Assembly (NCBI RefSeq): GCF_047663525.1
Contig: NC_092611.1
Coordinates: 9,213,001-9,277,000 of the forward strand
Length of the DNA: 64,000 bases
Origin: Anas platyrhynchos
Lineage: Eukaryota; Chordata; Aves; Anseriformes; Anatidae
Reading direction: 5' to 3'
Shown: piece after piece, positions 51,901 to 63,475 of the stretch
How the letters are laid out: the number at the start of each line of letters is the position of its first letter
Numbering within the stretch: the stretch's first letter is position 1
Notes under the pieces: generated by a model
Databases searched by the model: none
The model's input: only the letters and a program-made list of their open reading frames with translations
Told to the model about the DNA's origin: nothing
Position numbers and translations under genes: made by a program

Positions 51901-54410
51901 CTTCCCCCTAGGAGCTGAGCTGGCCCCAGTGCCCTCGCACCAGGCACCTCCTCTTCTGAACAGCGGCTCCGAAATGAGCTCTGTGGCAGCTCCGGGAACG
52001 ATGCCTTGCTGTTTTCACTACAAAGTCACTTACAGAAGGCAAGTTACAGAGAAGTGTGCACCTGGGCTTGACCCCAGCAACCTTGTGTTAAATGCCACGC
52101 TCACTGCCACGCTCACAGCCAGCACCCTGCTGCCGAAATCCCCGCATCTGCTTGCTGCTGGGAGCCCTGCTGCAGCCCCCCTGCCCCAGCCAACACTTTG
52201 ACCTGTTAATAATGCACGGGGAGAGCCCGAGGCTGCTCTGCTCCCTGCTCTGACCTCGAAGCCTGAGGGAACTGGGGATGTAAGGGGAAAACGCGGCTCT
52301 CCCCATGGCAGTGCTGTGCCGGCACAGGACCAGTCCTGCAGAGGTGGGCTCGGTGCTCGCAGCCCCCGTGGAGCGGTGCTGAGGGTGCGAGCAGTGGAGC
52401 TGGGCAGGAGCAGGGCACCTGCAGCTCCCGGTCCCTGCCAGGAACCTCACTGCCTCTCCCGGCAGGTTCTGGAGAAAGCCCTGCAGTGCGGCTCTGACTC
52501 AGGTGATTTCCAGGTTATTAAAAACACTGCTAATTCTACGCAAAGCTTAGTCAATTATTTTGAAGATAAAAAGGAAACTCGGCAGTGTTCTCGGGCTCTG
52601 GTTAGACCCACAAACTCAAAACCTCTCCGCCCCTCACTGAAAACAGGGGCTGCTTTTTTCTGTTCGCACTCTGGTTTCATCACGGCTCCGGTGGTCAGCA
52701 GCCCCCGGGGCGAGCGCAGAGCTCAGCTGTGGTTTTCTCAAGGTGCCTTGAGCCGGGGAGGGGCTGAGCAGCCCCAGCACAGCGTGCTGCTGCAGGACAG
52801 GATGCCTGGGATGTCTCAGAGCATTCAGCAGGGGAGAGGAGAGCAGCAGCTGGATGAGCAGCCCCAGCAGCATCCCCCTGCGTCCTGCCGCGGCTCCTGG
52901 CGGCGCTGAGCACCGGGGTGTGCTGCTCACCGTGTCAGAGCGAGCCTCCAGCAGGGCTGTCACTTCTCCTCAGCCTGTTTCATTTTCCCCTAAACCATCA
53001 CCCATTTCTCCTCTCAGCACCGGCCCCACTGCCTCTTTTCCACCAGGCTCCCTCCTTCCTCATTTTTTGGTCCCGCTGCTTTTGTTTTTCATTCCTTCGC
53101 ATGAAACATAAGCTGTGGCTTGCGTGGGCCGGGCCGCACTTCATCTCGGGACTTCGAAATTCTGTCTCAGCCAGATTTGACTCAGGAGCGGGTTGTGGGG
53201 TCACAGGGCATCAGCTGCTCTCCAGAGCAGAACAAAGCGGGGCTGGGTGAAGAGAAAGAGAACAGAGCAGCGCCTGGCCGGGCTGTGTGCTCCTTGAAGC
53301 CTTTGGGCTTCGCAGGAAGGATGAGTCAGGGCCAGGCTGTGCTCAGAGGCAGGGCAGAAAGCAGAGGGCTCCTGCTCAGGCCTTTCAGACGGCCCCGAGG
53401 AGCCAGCCCCCTGTGCCAAAGGCTGCCGGGGAGCCGCTGCTCTGCACCTTGCCGTGGTGGCCGCGGTGCTCTCAGTTTCTCTCGCTCTGTTTCTCTCTGT
53501 CCTTTCCACTTATCCCCCAGCGGGAAATTCCTCTCCACAAGGCAGAGCACTCCCAGCACAGGAGGGCCCCTGGGTTCGCGCAGGCCCCAGGCCAGCCCTC
53601 AGGCCCTTGTACTGCCTGCTGGGAGGCAAAGCCGAGGGCTTGTGGCCAAGCAGCCGGCCCAGCTCCTGACCCCCGAGGGTCACCAGCCGGCAGGACACGG
53701 CCTCGGGGCCCTGCAGTGTCACGGGTGGATGGGGCCGTGGCTGACAGCTGATGGGGCCCTGGGGACAGTTCAAGGGCCTGAAAGCCGGCCGTGCCCTGGC
53801 CACCACACGTAGGCGTTTCCAGGACACACAGCGGCCACGGGGCTGTCCCCCAGCCCCAGAAGTGGGCAAAACGAAACAGGAGGGCAGGGGCTGAGCCCAG
53901 GGGAGGGGAAAGTGAGGGCCAGCTCCTGGGGACAGCAGCTCTGAGCTGGGACCTGGCCGGCTTCGGCTGCTGTGGGGCCAGGACTTGGCACAGGGGACCC
54001 CACAGGGCTGCTACTGTGCTCGGTAAGGCCCCTGGGCACGATGCCTGCCCTCTGGGCTCTGCTTTGCAGCTCTAATTTAATACCAAGGAGGCAGAGGCAG
54101 GCACATGATGCACTCCTGTTTTCCCTTTCTTGGTGCTGTGCTGTTTTCTTCGGAAAAGCCCTGCGAGCCCTGCTCCTCGGGGCTGGGGGCAGGAAATGCC
54201 CAGCCTGGGCTGCAGGCTCGCGGTGCCTGAGTGGGAGGACAGTGAAGAAAAGTGGAAGTCGCTGCGCTCTGACTTTCCTCCCACTGCGCTAACGCCTCCG
54301 AGACGTCACTGAGCCAGCCTCCGGGGGAAAAACAAGCGCTCGCAGCCTGCCAGAACAGAGCTCAGCACCCCGCTCACCAGCACAGCACCCACAGAGGATG
54401 CGGAGCCGGC
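45943..54410. other. TMPRSS13 upstream region and intergenic region before IL10RA
   Basis: About 8.5 kb between the divergently transcribed TMPRSS13 (minus) and IL10RA (plus). It should contain both promoters and probably a non-coding or short coding first exon of TMPRSS13, which I could not identify. AT-leaning unique blocks lie at about 46,190-46,560, 48,060-48,450 and 52,500-52,600. CpG density is raised at about 50,040-50,200. No open frame here has recognisable domains. Confidence 0.6.
54290..54410 (+). promoter_or_regulatory. IL10RA: IL10RA promoter / 5' UTR region
   Basis: Seen: GC-rich sequence directly before the IL10RA ATG with a CRE-like GACGTCAC at about 54,302-54,309 and no TATA box. 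Inference: proximal promoter and short 5' UTR. The transcription start is not determinable from sequence. Confidence 0.4.
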
Positions 54411-57400
54411 ATGGCCCCCTGCACCCCCGCAGCCCTGGCCCTGTGCATGGCCCTGCTCCTCGCCTGGCCGACACACGGTGAGTTCCCAAAAAACCCCGAG
54501 CCCCACGCTCCCAGGGGCCACTCCATGCCCCCCGCCCCAAGCCTGTGGCAATGGGGACTGAGACGTGGCAGGGCATGGGGGTGGGTGGTGGGGGGAGATG
54601 CTGCGATAGGGACCTGAGGAGCGGGTGTGATTTGGGGACGTCAGTGCCCACAGCCGCCTTCCACCCAGGGACCCTGCTTGGCCCTCGCCTTTTCTTTCCC
54701 TGATTTATGAGCCTGAAGCCTTCGTTAGTGCTCCAGCAGCAGCCTCATTGATTATTGCCACCCGTTCAGCCGCGGGGCTGTTAACGTGCGCTCTGCGGGC
54801 GCCTGGCTGTTTGCTGGCAGACGGCGGCTGCTGAGGAAGCGAGCAGAGAGAGGGTGACAGATGTTATCGAGCGGTGTTTTGCTGCCAGGTGACAATACTG
54901 AAATTCAGGCAGGAGGTGTGAAAAAGTCTATTTTTTTTTCCAGCCAGTAGATGAGCAAAACAGGAAGGCTGAATCCAAACAGAGAGCGTGCTGGCGGGCA
55001 GCGGTCAGGGGGCTCCTCTCTGGGGCGAGGAAAGCCCCGAGGTGCTCTCGGCTGCAGGAGGGGAAGAGAAAGAGGGGGGATGAGCAAATGCTGAAGTGTG
55101 GGACAGAAATGGGCAAACCCCTGCCTGGGCCTGAGCCTGCAGCATTTCGGGGGTTGGGTGGACACCCAGGGTCGAGGTGGCCCCGGCCGGGAGCCCTCGG
55201 GGCAGCCTCGCCTGATGCCATCGGTCCTGCAGGTGAGATGCTGCCGAAACCCAGGGCCGTACGCTATGACACGGAGATGGCATATCACCTGCTGCGGTGG
55301 GAGCCGGGACACGACGCCCCCAGCAATGTCAGCTACGAAGTGGAGCACATAGTGTGAGTAGGGTGACCTGGGACACGGGGGTTGTCTGCCCAGGATCGGT
55401 ACCGGCGGCAGTAGCCAGCACCACGCCAGCACCACGCTCACCCCAGGCCCTTCTCCCGGCAGCTACGGCACCAATTCCTCCTGGATGGCCATCCCGAACT
55501 GCATGAGGATCCAGGAGCTCAGCTGCGACCTCACGTACTACACCCTGGACCCCGAGCAGCGCTACTTCTCACAGGTGCGAGCCGTGTCCGGGAACCGCAC
55601 GTCCCTGTGGCAGAGGAGCAGCTCTTTCTCCCCCAGGGAAGGTAGGTGGAGGGCACGGGGCCAGCCTGCTTTGGGAGAGATGAGAGCATGGGGGCAATGT
55701 CCTTGTGGCTTCCTGGAGGGCAGCTGGTCCGTGGGGTGGGTTGGGATGGGGCAAAGCTCAGGGTGGCTGGCAGCACAGCAGCACCAGGCTGTGCAGGAGC
55801 TCTGAGAGCAGCAGACAGGAGACAACCCTGACCCGCTCTTTAAAATCCCTCGTCTCCAGCCAGCCTGCGTCTGTCAGGCCAGAGCCTCTCCGTGCTGGGC
55901 AACAGCATCCACATGCAGCTGCAGATGTTGTTCAGGGTGGGGAACCGCACCGTTCGCTACGAGGACATACAGAGGCACGCCAGGCGCTACAAGGTGTACG
56001 TCAGGAGGACGCAGGACAACTTCACGGTGAGATGTGCTGCTGCTCCCCTGCGGTCCTCAGCCTGCAGGCAAGCGTGGGGACCCTCCCTCCCATGCGGTGC
56101 AGCTCAAGTTGGAAGACTTTTAAAAGTTTGATTTATTTTGTAAAGTAGAGTTCTCCATAAATTCCAATATTGAGCCAGAAATTACAGCTACGTTTTACCA
56201 TAGATGTATGTAAACGTGTATAGATGTGTTTTACCTCTGAATGTTTTACCGTAGTGCGTCCTCCGGCTCTCGTGGGGGTTTGGGGTCTAGCTGCTATCAG
56301 CAGCTTTGCTAAGGGACCTTGCCCAGGGGATGGAGGAGGAGGGAGGAGAGCCCCAGCCCCAGCCGTGCCACGGGAGCTCCCGGGTACCAGCCCGCTCTCT
56401 CGTTGCAGTATGAATTGCTGGAGACCAGCTCGGAGTTCCACATCCCCGACCTCGTCTGGGACACTGAGTACTGCGTCAGCGTGGAGCCCGAGGTGACCAG
56501 CCGGGCCAGCCGCACCGTGCGCACCCCCGAGCAGTGCGTCACCATCGGCAGGAGACACAGTACGTGGGGGAGCAGGGGACGGGTGCCTGGCGGGACACTG
56601 ATCCCCCTCAGCCCCCAGCCCCAGGGAAGGGGTCTGTGCCCACCGCAGGGCGATGTGAGCCGCAGACACCGTGGTTCCCAGCTCACCGAGGCACGGCTTC
56701 TCTTGCAGGGAGCGCAGAGCTCGTTTTGAACATCGTCAGCACCACCCTGATCATCCTCTTCCTTTCGTGCTTCCTGGGGGCTGTGCTGGCCTGCATGTAC
56801 ATAAGGAAATCTGTGAGGCCGCCGGCCGTCCTGGTAAGGCAGCCAGGCACGCAGGCACCCTTTGTGCTGGCTTGGGCAGTGATTAGGAGCAGGGACAAAG
56901 TGAGGCTAACTCTCCTCTTTCCTCTCCCTCGCAGAAGAATTTCATAAAGCAGAGCTCGCTCTGGGTGGAGCAGGAGTCCTTGTCCTCGGGGATCACGGAC
57001 GCAGACCCCATCCAGCAGCTGTTCCTGTGCCACAAGGAGCCCCAGCAGCCCGGTGCCCCCAGCAGCACCGGCACAGCCCAGCCCCCCCTGGACACGGGCA
57101 GCGAGCTGCTGGCATGGCCCGAGGGCTGGACACAGCTCCTGGGGCTGGCGGGGAGCAGGGACTGCAGCTGCACCAGCACTGACAGCGGCATCTGCCTGCA
57201 CACCTCCTCATCCTCCTCGTCCTCTTCTTCCTCCTCCTCCTCCTCTTCCTCCTCCAAGCTGAGCCACCCCGAGGGCCAGGGCTACAAGCAGCAGCTGCCC
57301 GTGGGCAATGACAGCGGCGTGGGCCTGGAGAACAGCCTCCAGCACCCCGCCAGCAGCCTCGTGGGTGCTGGGCACGGAGGCGAGCCCAGCCTTGGCCCTG

Positions 57401-57918
57401 CTGCAGGGCAGGACAGCCCGCAAGAGGTGGAGTTTCGTGGGTACCTGCAGCAGTCCAAGGGCACGGTGGAGCCAAGGCAGGAGCAGAGCCATGGGGTGCC
57501 CCCCTCGGGATGTGCAGGATCCCCATGGGGCCCGGCTGGCACCGATGTTGTGCTGGACATGGACTGCTCTGAGCTGGCTGTGGCCAAAGGGTACCTGAAG
57601 CAGTCCTCTCCCCAGCCTCCCCGCAGCCACGCACTGGACCTTGCTGCCCCGGGGACACCTCAGGAGCCCCCTGTCTGGGACTGCTGCAGCCAGCTGGGGC
57701 CCCAAGCCCCCTCTCTGCTGAGCTATGGGGCTCCAGTTATTTCCCCGGCCTCCAAAGCCAGCCCTGAACTCCTGAAGATCCCCTTCGACCCGAGCATCTT
57801 CAACACTGACCTCCTGGGGACGCTGGTCACCTCCAGCTTCGGCACCAACGACTGGCTCACGCTGCAGATCGACCCCCTGAGCGTGCTCGATGGGGGCAAC
57901 AAGGACAGCCGCCTGTGA
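54411..57918 (+). CDS. IL10RA: IL10RA, interleukin-10 receptor subunit alpha
   Basis: Seen: seven coding exons, 54411-54477, 55233-55353, 55463-55641, 55860-56026, 56409-56559, 56709-56833 and 56935-57918 (TGA), all GT-AG and in frame, giving 597 residues (human 578). Residues 1 to about 23 are a signal peptide. Exons 2-3 and 4-5 encode two fibronectin III domains of a class II cytokine receptor with several N-glycosylation sites (NVS, NSS, NRT, NFT). The transmembrane helix is about 233-260, followed by a proline-containing box1-like RPPAVL. The long last exon is the signalling tail. Two STAT3-docking motifs, GYLQQ (Tyr440) and GYLKQ (Tyr490), match human Tyr446 and Tyr496. Known: binds IL-10 at the cell surface, signals with IL10RB through JAK1/TYK2 and STAT3. 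Odd: 17 serines in a row at 361-377, after the conserved TDSGICL. Confidence 0.95.
57205..57255 (+). repeat. IL10RA: Serine-codon repeat in the IL10RA tail
   Basis: Seen: 17 successive serine codons, mostly TCC with TCA, TCG and TCT interruptions, directly after the conserved DSGICL motif. The mixed codons mean it is not a fresh pure expansion, but the core TCC run may vary in length. Confidence 0.9.
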
Positions 57919-60900
57919 GCCGTGCCACCAGCCCCGGCCCATCTACCTCCTCCAGCACTGCCCCTCGGGAGCAGCTACTCCGATAAGCTACCGCTGACCC
58001 CTGAATGTCGACACCCCGGCACGGACTGCCCCAGGACCGCCGCTTCTGCTCCTTCTGGGGCTGTTTCCCAGCAAGGCGCAGCCCCCGTGCGCCCTCCCAG
58101 CCAGCCCCAGGTGACACTAAGGGGACACGGGGACAGGCTGTGCTGCAGGGGCTCCGTCTGCCCCTCCGGTGGCACAGGCTGCAGGACGCGTGCTGCTGTC
58201 ACCTGAGCCCAGCCAGGGCAGCCCCGCACGGCTCTGTGCTCACTGTCCGGCCACTTCTCGTACAGATGTTATTTATTCTATTTAAGTTGTAAATAGAGAA
58301 GGGAAGAAGTGTTGGTTATTTGCTCCGTTCGTCGTGCGTCCCCTTCTAAGGCTTTCTGCCTTCAGGTGGCATCCTCCCCCAGCGGACAAGGGCAGCGTGT
58401 TTTGCCTTGCACAGGGCAGTGTTTTCACACCAGAACTAGGCAAAGGCGAGCAAAGCCAGCCCAGCTGGAGCTTCACACCCCTCCGAGGACCAGGGCAGCT
58501 TTCCCAAAGGAGTGTGCTGCCCTGGAAGCTGCAGCAAAACAGGGCCCTGAGCACCCTGTGGTGCTTTTACAGGGGGCGTGGTGCAGGGGAGAGGCAGGAG
58601 AAGGCAGGACCACCTCCAAGGTAGGGCAGAGCAAGCCTAGAATTTGGGTGTGTGTGGGGAAACTGCTTCTCTGTGAGAGTGGAAACAAGTGCGAAATGGG
58701 GGGGACTTACCGCAGGCTACCTTCACCTACTGCCAGGTCACCGGAAAGTTTTTCCAAAGACACCTCGTTTCCCAGAAAGCTCACTGCGGGATAGTCCCTC
58801 GTGGCGATGTGAACCCAGCTCGGAGTACTTTTTCCAGGTGAAAACCTGACTCACCGCAGTCAGAGCATTGCTGATGCCCTGCTGCTTCCTTCTGTGCCTG
58901 GTGCTCATCGCCCCTGAGATGCACTCCTGCTGCCCGGGCAGCTCTGCCACCCGCTGCAGGGACCAGATGCTGCCACCCCCCCGCACCCTCATCCACTCCT
59001 CCTCCCATTTCCACGTTATTTTCCTTGAGGTATTTTGGGGTTGGGGTTTTTGCTTTTTTTCTTTCCTTTTTTTTTTTTTTCTTCTTCGACTTCCTCTGAA
59101 AAACGTAGTCATCAGAACTCGGCGTGACTTTTTTTACACTCCTGACGTCAAGCCCTGTGGCCGGATCCAGGCTGCGCCGGGTGCTGCCGGTTCCTGCTCG
59201 CCGTGAGAGGCTCCAGCTGGCAGCACCCAGGGGCCAAGGGACGCAGCAATCCCCCCCCGGTGAGCAGCTGGGGCCCTCCTTTCAGTGAGATGGATGAGCT
59301 TGCCAGAAACCCACACACCTCGGCTTTGGTCGCTGAGAGCACGTTGGTCCTGCTGAGTGTGAAAGCTCCGGGCACTCACATTTTCCTTGCTGAAGTCACA
59401 GCCCGACACGCAGAGGATGTTCTTCTCCGAATCCCTCTGCAGGAGGTTTTTTCCTCCCTCCCCTGCTCCATGCAGCGTGTGGCGCAGCACCTCGGCCCGG
59501 GGGTGGGGGCTGCACCTGAGAAAGCACCTTTCCTCCCCACGCAAACATTTCCAGAGCGTTTGCAATGGCACAATGCCACCGGCACCTCACGGGAACAAAC
59601 CCTGCGAGGAGCAGCCTGGGGGAGGAGAGGCGAGGGGAAAGGCTGAGGGGTCTGCCCAGGACGTGTCCACCCATCCCACCGCCTGCTGCCCATGGCACAA
59701 GCAGCAAGAGACCAGGATCCGTGCCCCAGGATGGAGGGGAGGCACGGCCATCTCGTGCGGCCCCATTCCTGGTGCTGTGCGGAGCCGTGCCCTGCTCAGC
59801 TCTCACCCAGGGGAAGGGCAGAGCTGAGCTGCCCCCAGGCTCCCACAGCCACCCCTCGGCCCCTCCAGGCCACTTTCTTCCCACTCATGACCTCATCCCC
59901 TGTGGTTTTGGTCCCCTTACCCCCTGTCCCAGCCCCTCTCAGGCCGGGGTGCAGGCTGGGGCTCCCCGCCCAGCTCTCGCTGGTTTCCCTACGTGCAGCC
60001 ACACGGTCCCCGGAGTTTCTCTACTCTCCTTGTCCTTCCAGGAAAATGATTCATAAAAAAACATTCAGAAACACTTCCCATGAGGGTTGCAGAGCATGTT
60101 GGCACAGGGTGCTGTGCTGGGCACCCCCTGGGCACCCGGCTGGATGTGTGCCCACACAACGGGGGCTACGAGGACATGGGCACGCAGCGCACGCACGGTG
60201 GGACAGGAGCAAGGTGTCCTGGCCCCTTCTTACCAAGATGCCACCAGGCCATGGGCACTGATCCCCATCCCACAGTGGGCTCACGGTGTGCCCAGTGCTC
60301 TGGCACAGCCCAGAGCTGCCCCATACAGCCCCAGGGACCTGTCCTGCTGCACCCGAGCCCCCCGGTGCCAGGCTGCTGCGCCCCATGCGAGCCACACCAG
60401 AAAGCCACAAGGCAACCCACAGGGGCTTTCTGACGTGTTCGCTCACAGGGTCAGTGCAGATGGCAGAAATTTCCACATTGGCTCAGATATTTGGCTGAGG
60501 GAAACGCGAAGCAGTCTCATTTCCTTGTGCGTTTTCCCCTATTGCACAAAGCCAGCCCTTTCTGCGGCGCCGGGCTCTGCAGTTCCTCGCCCTTCTGCAG
60601 CCCTGCTCCGCCTGGGCCTGAGCGCTGGGATGTCTGAGCCACGGGGCACCGTGGGGACAATTTGCTTCTCTTTGGGTGCTTGGGGTGAAGCAGAGCCCTG
60701 TTTTCTCCACTTCAAGCGAGGGGAGGCTGAGCCCGTGCCCCAGCCCCAGGAGAGCAGCTGGCACCTTGCAGCTCTCCCCATGGCCGGGGAGGGGACCGCA
60801 GCTGCAGGGAGCAGATGAAGAAGCTCTGTAGAACAGAAACTGCTCTGTTCCAATTTTGGTAGAAATCCAGCATATCTGGGGGCAGTTTTTTGAAGAACTG

Positions 60901-61290
60901 AGAACAGAGGAACTCCCCCACGGCTGATTTTGGTTGCTCTTTCTGTGGTCGCTGGCAGTGGGGATGAGACAGCAGGGGGGAAGCAGCCAGGGCCGTGCTG
61001 GCATGGGGAGCACACGTGCTGCAGCCCCGGACCCCTTTGCCCCCGGCCACGAGCCCGTTCAAAGTCCCACAGGGTACAGGGACAGCATTGCAGGGCTGTC
61101 CCAGCCAGGGATGGCACAATGAGAGCCCAAAGCACCCACCCTGAGGGCACCCTGCTGATCCCAAAAGCTGTGGGAGGGGGCAGCCAGGGAACCCCCCCAT
61201 CGCCCTGCAGCAGCACGGGGAGCTCACTGCACAGGCAGCAGAGCGCTGTGGCACGGGCCAAAGCCTGCAAGGAGAGAAATAAAACCAGAG
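57919..61290 (+). other. IL10RA 3' UTR and intergenic region before the SMIM35-like gene
   Basis: Seen: an AU-rich segment (GTTATTTATTCTATTTAAG) at 58,268-58,286 followed by AATAGA at 58,292-58,297, a variant poly(A) signal that would give a short 3' UTR of about 390 nt. The only consensus plus-strand AATAAA before the next gene is at 61,278-61,283, which would give a UTR of about 3.4 kb. A T run and T/C-rich stretch are at about 59,065-59,095. No other gene was recognised. Confidence 0.5.
61278..61283 (+). terminator. Possible distal IL10RA poly(A) signal AATAAA
   Basis: Seen: AATAAA on the plus strand, 3.36 kb downstream of the IL10RA stop and 290 bp before the 3' end of the convergent SMIM35-like CDS. 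It may be used by a long IL10RA transcript, or be chance. Confidence 0.3.
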
Positions 61291-61572
61291 CCCAGGGAAA
61301 ACCCCTGATGCCCCACAGGCTCAGGGAGGACTTTTGGAGGAAAAACCTTGGGACTATCCCAGGGAAAGCCACAGCTGGGACTACAAGAGGGGAAGGAGGC
61401 AGTGGGGCGCAGCGTTTCTCACCCAGCACCCAAACGCCGCCGGCCGCACGGCCCCGCACACGCTGCGGGTGGGCTCTGCAGGGCAGCCACGGGGCCACGG
61501 CACTGCAGAGGGGCCACAAGTGGCTGGGGACACGCGTGGGGAGCGGGGCTGTGCCCTACCTGCTCACCAGCC

Positions 61573-62283
61573 TCAGAGCCTCTGCTCTTGGAAGCGCACG
61601 TAGCCGCCCCCCGCCTCGCTCAGCAAGCCGCTGATGCTGAATGGTGGTGCCAGCTCCACCGCCACCGACCTCAGCCCGCTGCAGGGAAGGGAGAGGCATC
61701 AGGGGGCTGCCGGAGCCTCCTTGGGCAGCTGGGGGGGTCCCCAGGGCATCATCATCCCGGGGAGGCACTGCCAAGCCCGTATCCCAATAGGTGGGTTAGG
61801 GTGAGCATTTTAGCTCCGTGCAGGGGGCACCCCGTGAGCCCCGGGTCCCCGGGGCTGTGCCCCACGTGGCTTCACTTACCGGCTGTGGTAGAGGTTGAAG
61901 ACGAAGTCAGGCCCTGGGGAGGAGGGAAGGAGAAGCTGTCAGAGGGCCCTGCGGTGCTCAGCCACGTGGCTGGGCACTCGCCTTCGCCTGGTGCTGCGGT
62001 GCAGGGCAGGGACAGGACAAGCAGCAGCACCAGGACATCTCCAAATCCCTCCTTGGCCTCTGCATCCCCCAGCCTTGCTCCAGAGCCACCCCACGTGTGG
62101 ATTTTGGGGACCGACAAGATGTGCTCCCCACACCCCAGGCCCTGCAGCCCCTTTCCTTGTACTCACGGCTCCAGCACCGGCCCTGCTGGTAGCAGCGGAC
62201 GAAGGCGTAGCCAAACAGCACCAGGATCAGCAGGGCCAGCCCCAGGCCCAGGATGAGCCCGAGCACACTGATGGGCTCCTGCC
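61573..62283 (-). CDS. SMIM35: Small single-pass membrane protein, probable SMIM35 (5' exon missing)
   Basis: Seen: three minus-strand exons, 62283-62167 (117 nt), 61913-61880 (34 nt) and 61678-61573 (ending in TGA), with good splice sites and frame continuity through both junctions. The visible protein is about 85 residues: GQEPISV, a strongly hydrophobic helix (LGLILGLGLALLILVLFGYAF), RCYQQGRCWS, then DFVFNLYHSRGLRS and a C-terminus ending YVRFQEQRL. The first visible codon is split, so an upstream exon carries the start; I could not identify it. Inference: in mammals SMIM35 lies on the strand opposite IL10RA, between it and TMPRSS4, and encodes a small single-pass protein, so position and topology fit. 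I cannot confirm the identity by sequence. No function is established for the family as far as I know. It converges with IL10RA. Confidence 0.62.
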
Positions 62284-63065
62284 CTGCAAACCAGAGGGAG
62301 AGGGGGCTCTGCAAACACCTGCGGGAGGCTGGGGGTTACGAGCATCACCTGGGGAACACGGGGCAGCCGTGGGGCTGTGCCATCCATCCCCGAGGCTCAG
62401 GGGCTCCCCGAGGCTCTCAAGCCTTGAACGCGGAGACACGGAGCAGCTGGCTTCCCCCAGAGCCCTGCACGGTGACCTGCTCCTACCACCGCATCCTCTG
62501 CTGCCCCGAGCTGGGAAGGGAGCCGAGGGGGGAGTGTGGGTGACCAGACAGGATGGAGAGGCCGTAAGCAGGAGCCCACGCTCCCCGGCAGCACGTCTGC
62601 TCCTGTTCCGGCCCCGCCAGGACCTCACCGAGCCCCCGAGCGCATTTTGGCCCCAAAAACCTGCGTTATGGGGCCGGCACCGTGGCGCATCCCCACCCCG
62701 CTCCCACCCTCGCTGCTCTGGCGAGAAGCCCTTGTCCGGGGGGGCTCGGCCCCGCACTTCTCCCCTGGTTTTGGGCACAAAGGAGGCGGTGCCGGGGGGC
62801 GCAGGGCTGCTCCCCCCAGCACCGTGCCGGTTCCCGGCCGCGCAGCTCCCCCCAGAGGACGCGGCTGTCCCCGCGGGCAGGGGGCCGCGAACATCCCCGG
62901 GGGGATGCTGCCCACCCCAGCTCCCCGGGGGGGTGTCCCGTCCCCTGCTCCCCCAAATCCCTGCCAAGTGCCCTCACGGAGCCTTCCTCGCTGTCCCAGC
63001 GGGCTCCGGATGAGCGCGGTCCCACGGGCACCCCAGCATCCCCACACCTCTGGGGGTCAGGAGGG

Positions 63066-63475
63066 GGGGTTTGGGTTGGGAGAAACCTCAGAGCATCGTG
63101 TTAAACCCCCTGCCATGGGCAGGGACCCCTCGCAGCAGCCCAGGCTGCCCCCAGACCGCTCCAGAACAATTCCAGGGATGGGGCACCCACAGCTCCTCCG
63201 GGCAGCCTGTGCCAGCGCCTCCCCACCCGCAGAGTAAAGAATCCCTTCCTAGAATCTAAATACAGTAAAGAATCCCTTCCTAATATCTAAATACAGTAAA
63301 GAATCCCTTCCTAATACCTAAATACAGTAAAGAATCCCTTCCTAATACCTAAATCTACCCTCTTGCAGCATAAAACCATCCCCCTGTCCCTATTACCCCA
63401 CTCCCCAATTAAGAGACCCTCCCCATTTTTCCTGTAGGTCCCCTCAGATATTGGAAGGTCGCGGTACAGAAGGTG
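63066..63475 (-). mobile_element. CR1-type LINE fragment (3' part), minus orientation
   Basis: Seen: in the plus direction, diverged but ordered CR1 landmarks: GGTTTGGGTTGG, CCCCCTGCCATGGGCAGGGA, TTCCAGGGATGGGGCACCCA, GTAAAGAATCCCTTCCTAAT, CTAAATCTACCCTCTTGCAG and TTTCCTGTAGGTCCCCTCAG. Known: this is the reverse complement of the 3' region of chicken repeat 1, the main avian non-LTR retrotransposon, usually 5'-truncated. No reverse transcriptase frame remains. The terminal ATTCTATG repeats are not visible, so its 3' end is lost or diverged. Confidence 0.85.
63233..63355. repeat. 31-bp tandem repeat (about 3.9 copies) nested in the CR1
   Basis: Seen: units beginning AGTAAAGAATCCCTTCCTA and ending ATCTAAATAC or ACCTAAATAC at 63233-63263, 63264-63294, 63295-63325 and a last partial unit to about 63355. 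CR1 consensus carries this segment once, so it expanded after insertion. Units 2-4 differ by one or two bases, suggesting recent duplication. Confidence 0.92.

Noticed and set aside
62314-62314. Direct in-frame read-through from 62314 into the SMIM35-like exon
   Set aside because: The first codon there is TTG, not ATG, and a clean splice acceptor (GGTTTGCAG) lies between it and the conserved reading frame.
61895-63013. 372-aa open frame on the plus strand
   Set aside because: It is antisense to the SMIM35-like exons and its GC-rich upstream flank, with low-complexity composition and no motif.
62625-63047. Minus-strand ATG near 62,690 as the missing start exon of the SMIM35-like gene
   Set aside because: The short frame is followed by CAG|GTTTTT, a poor donor, and it ends in the wrong phase for the acceptor at 62283.
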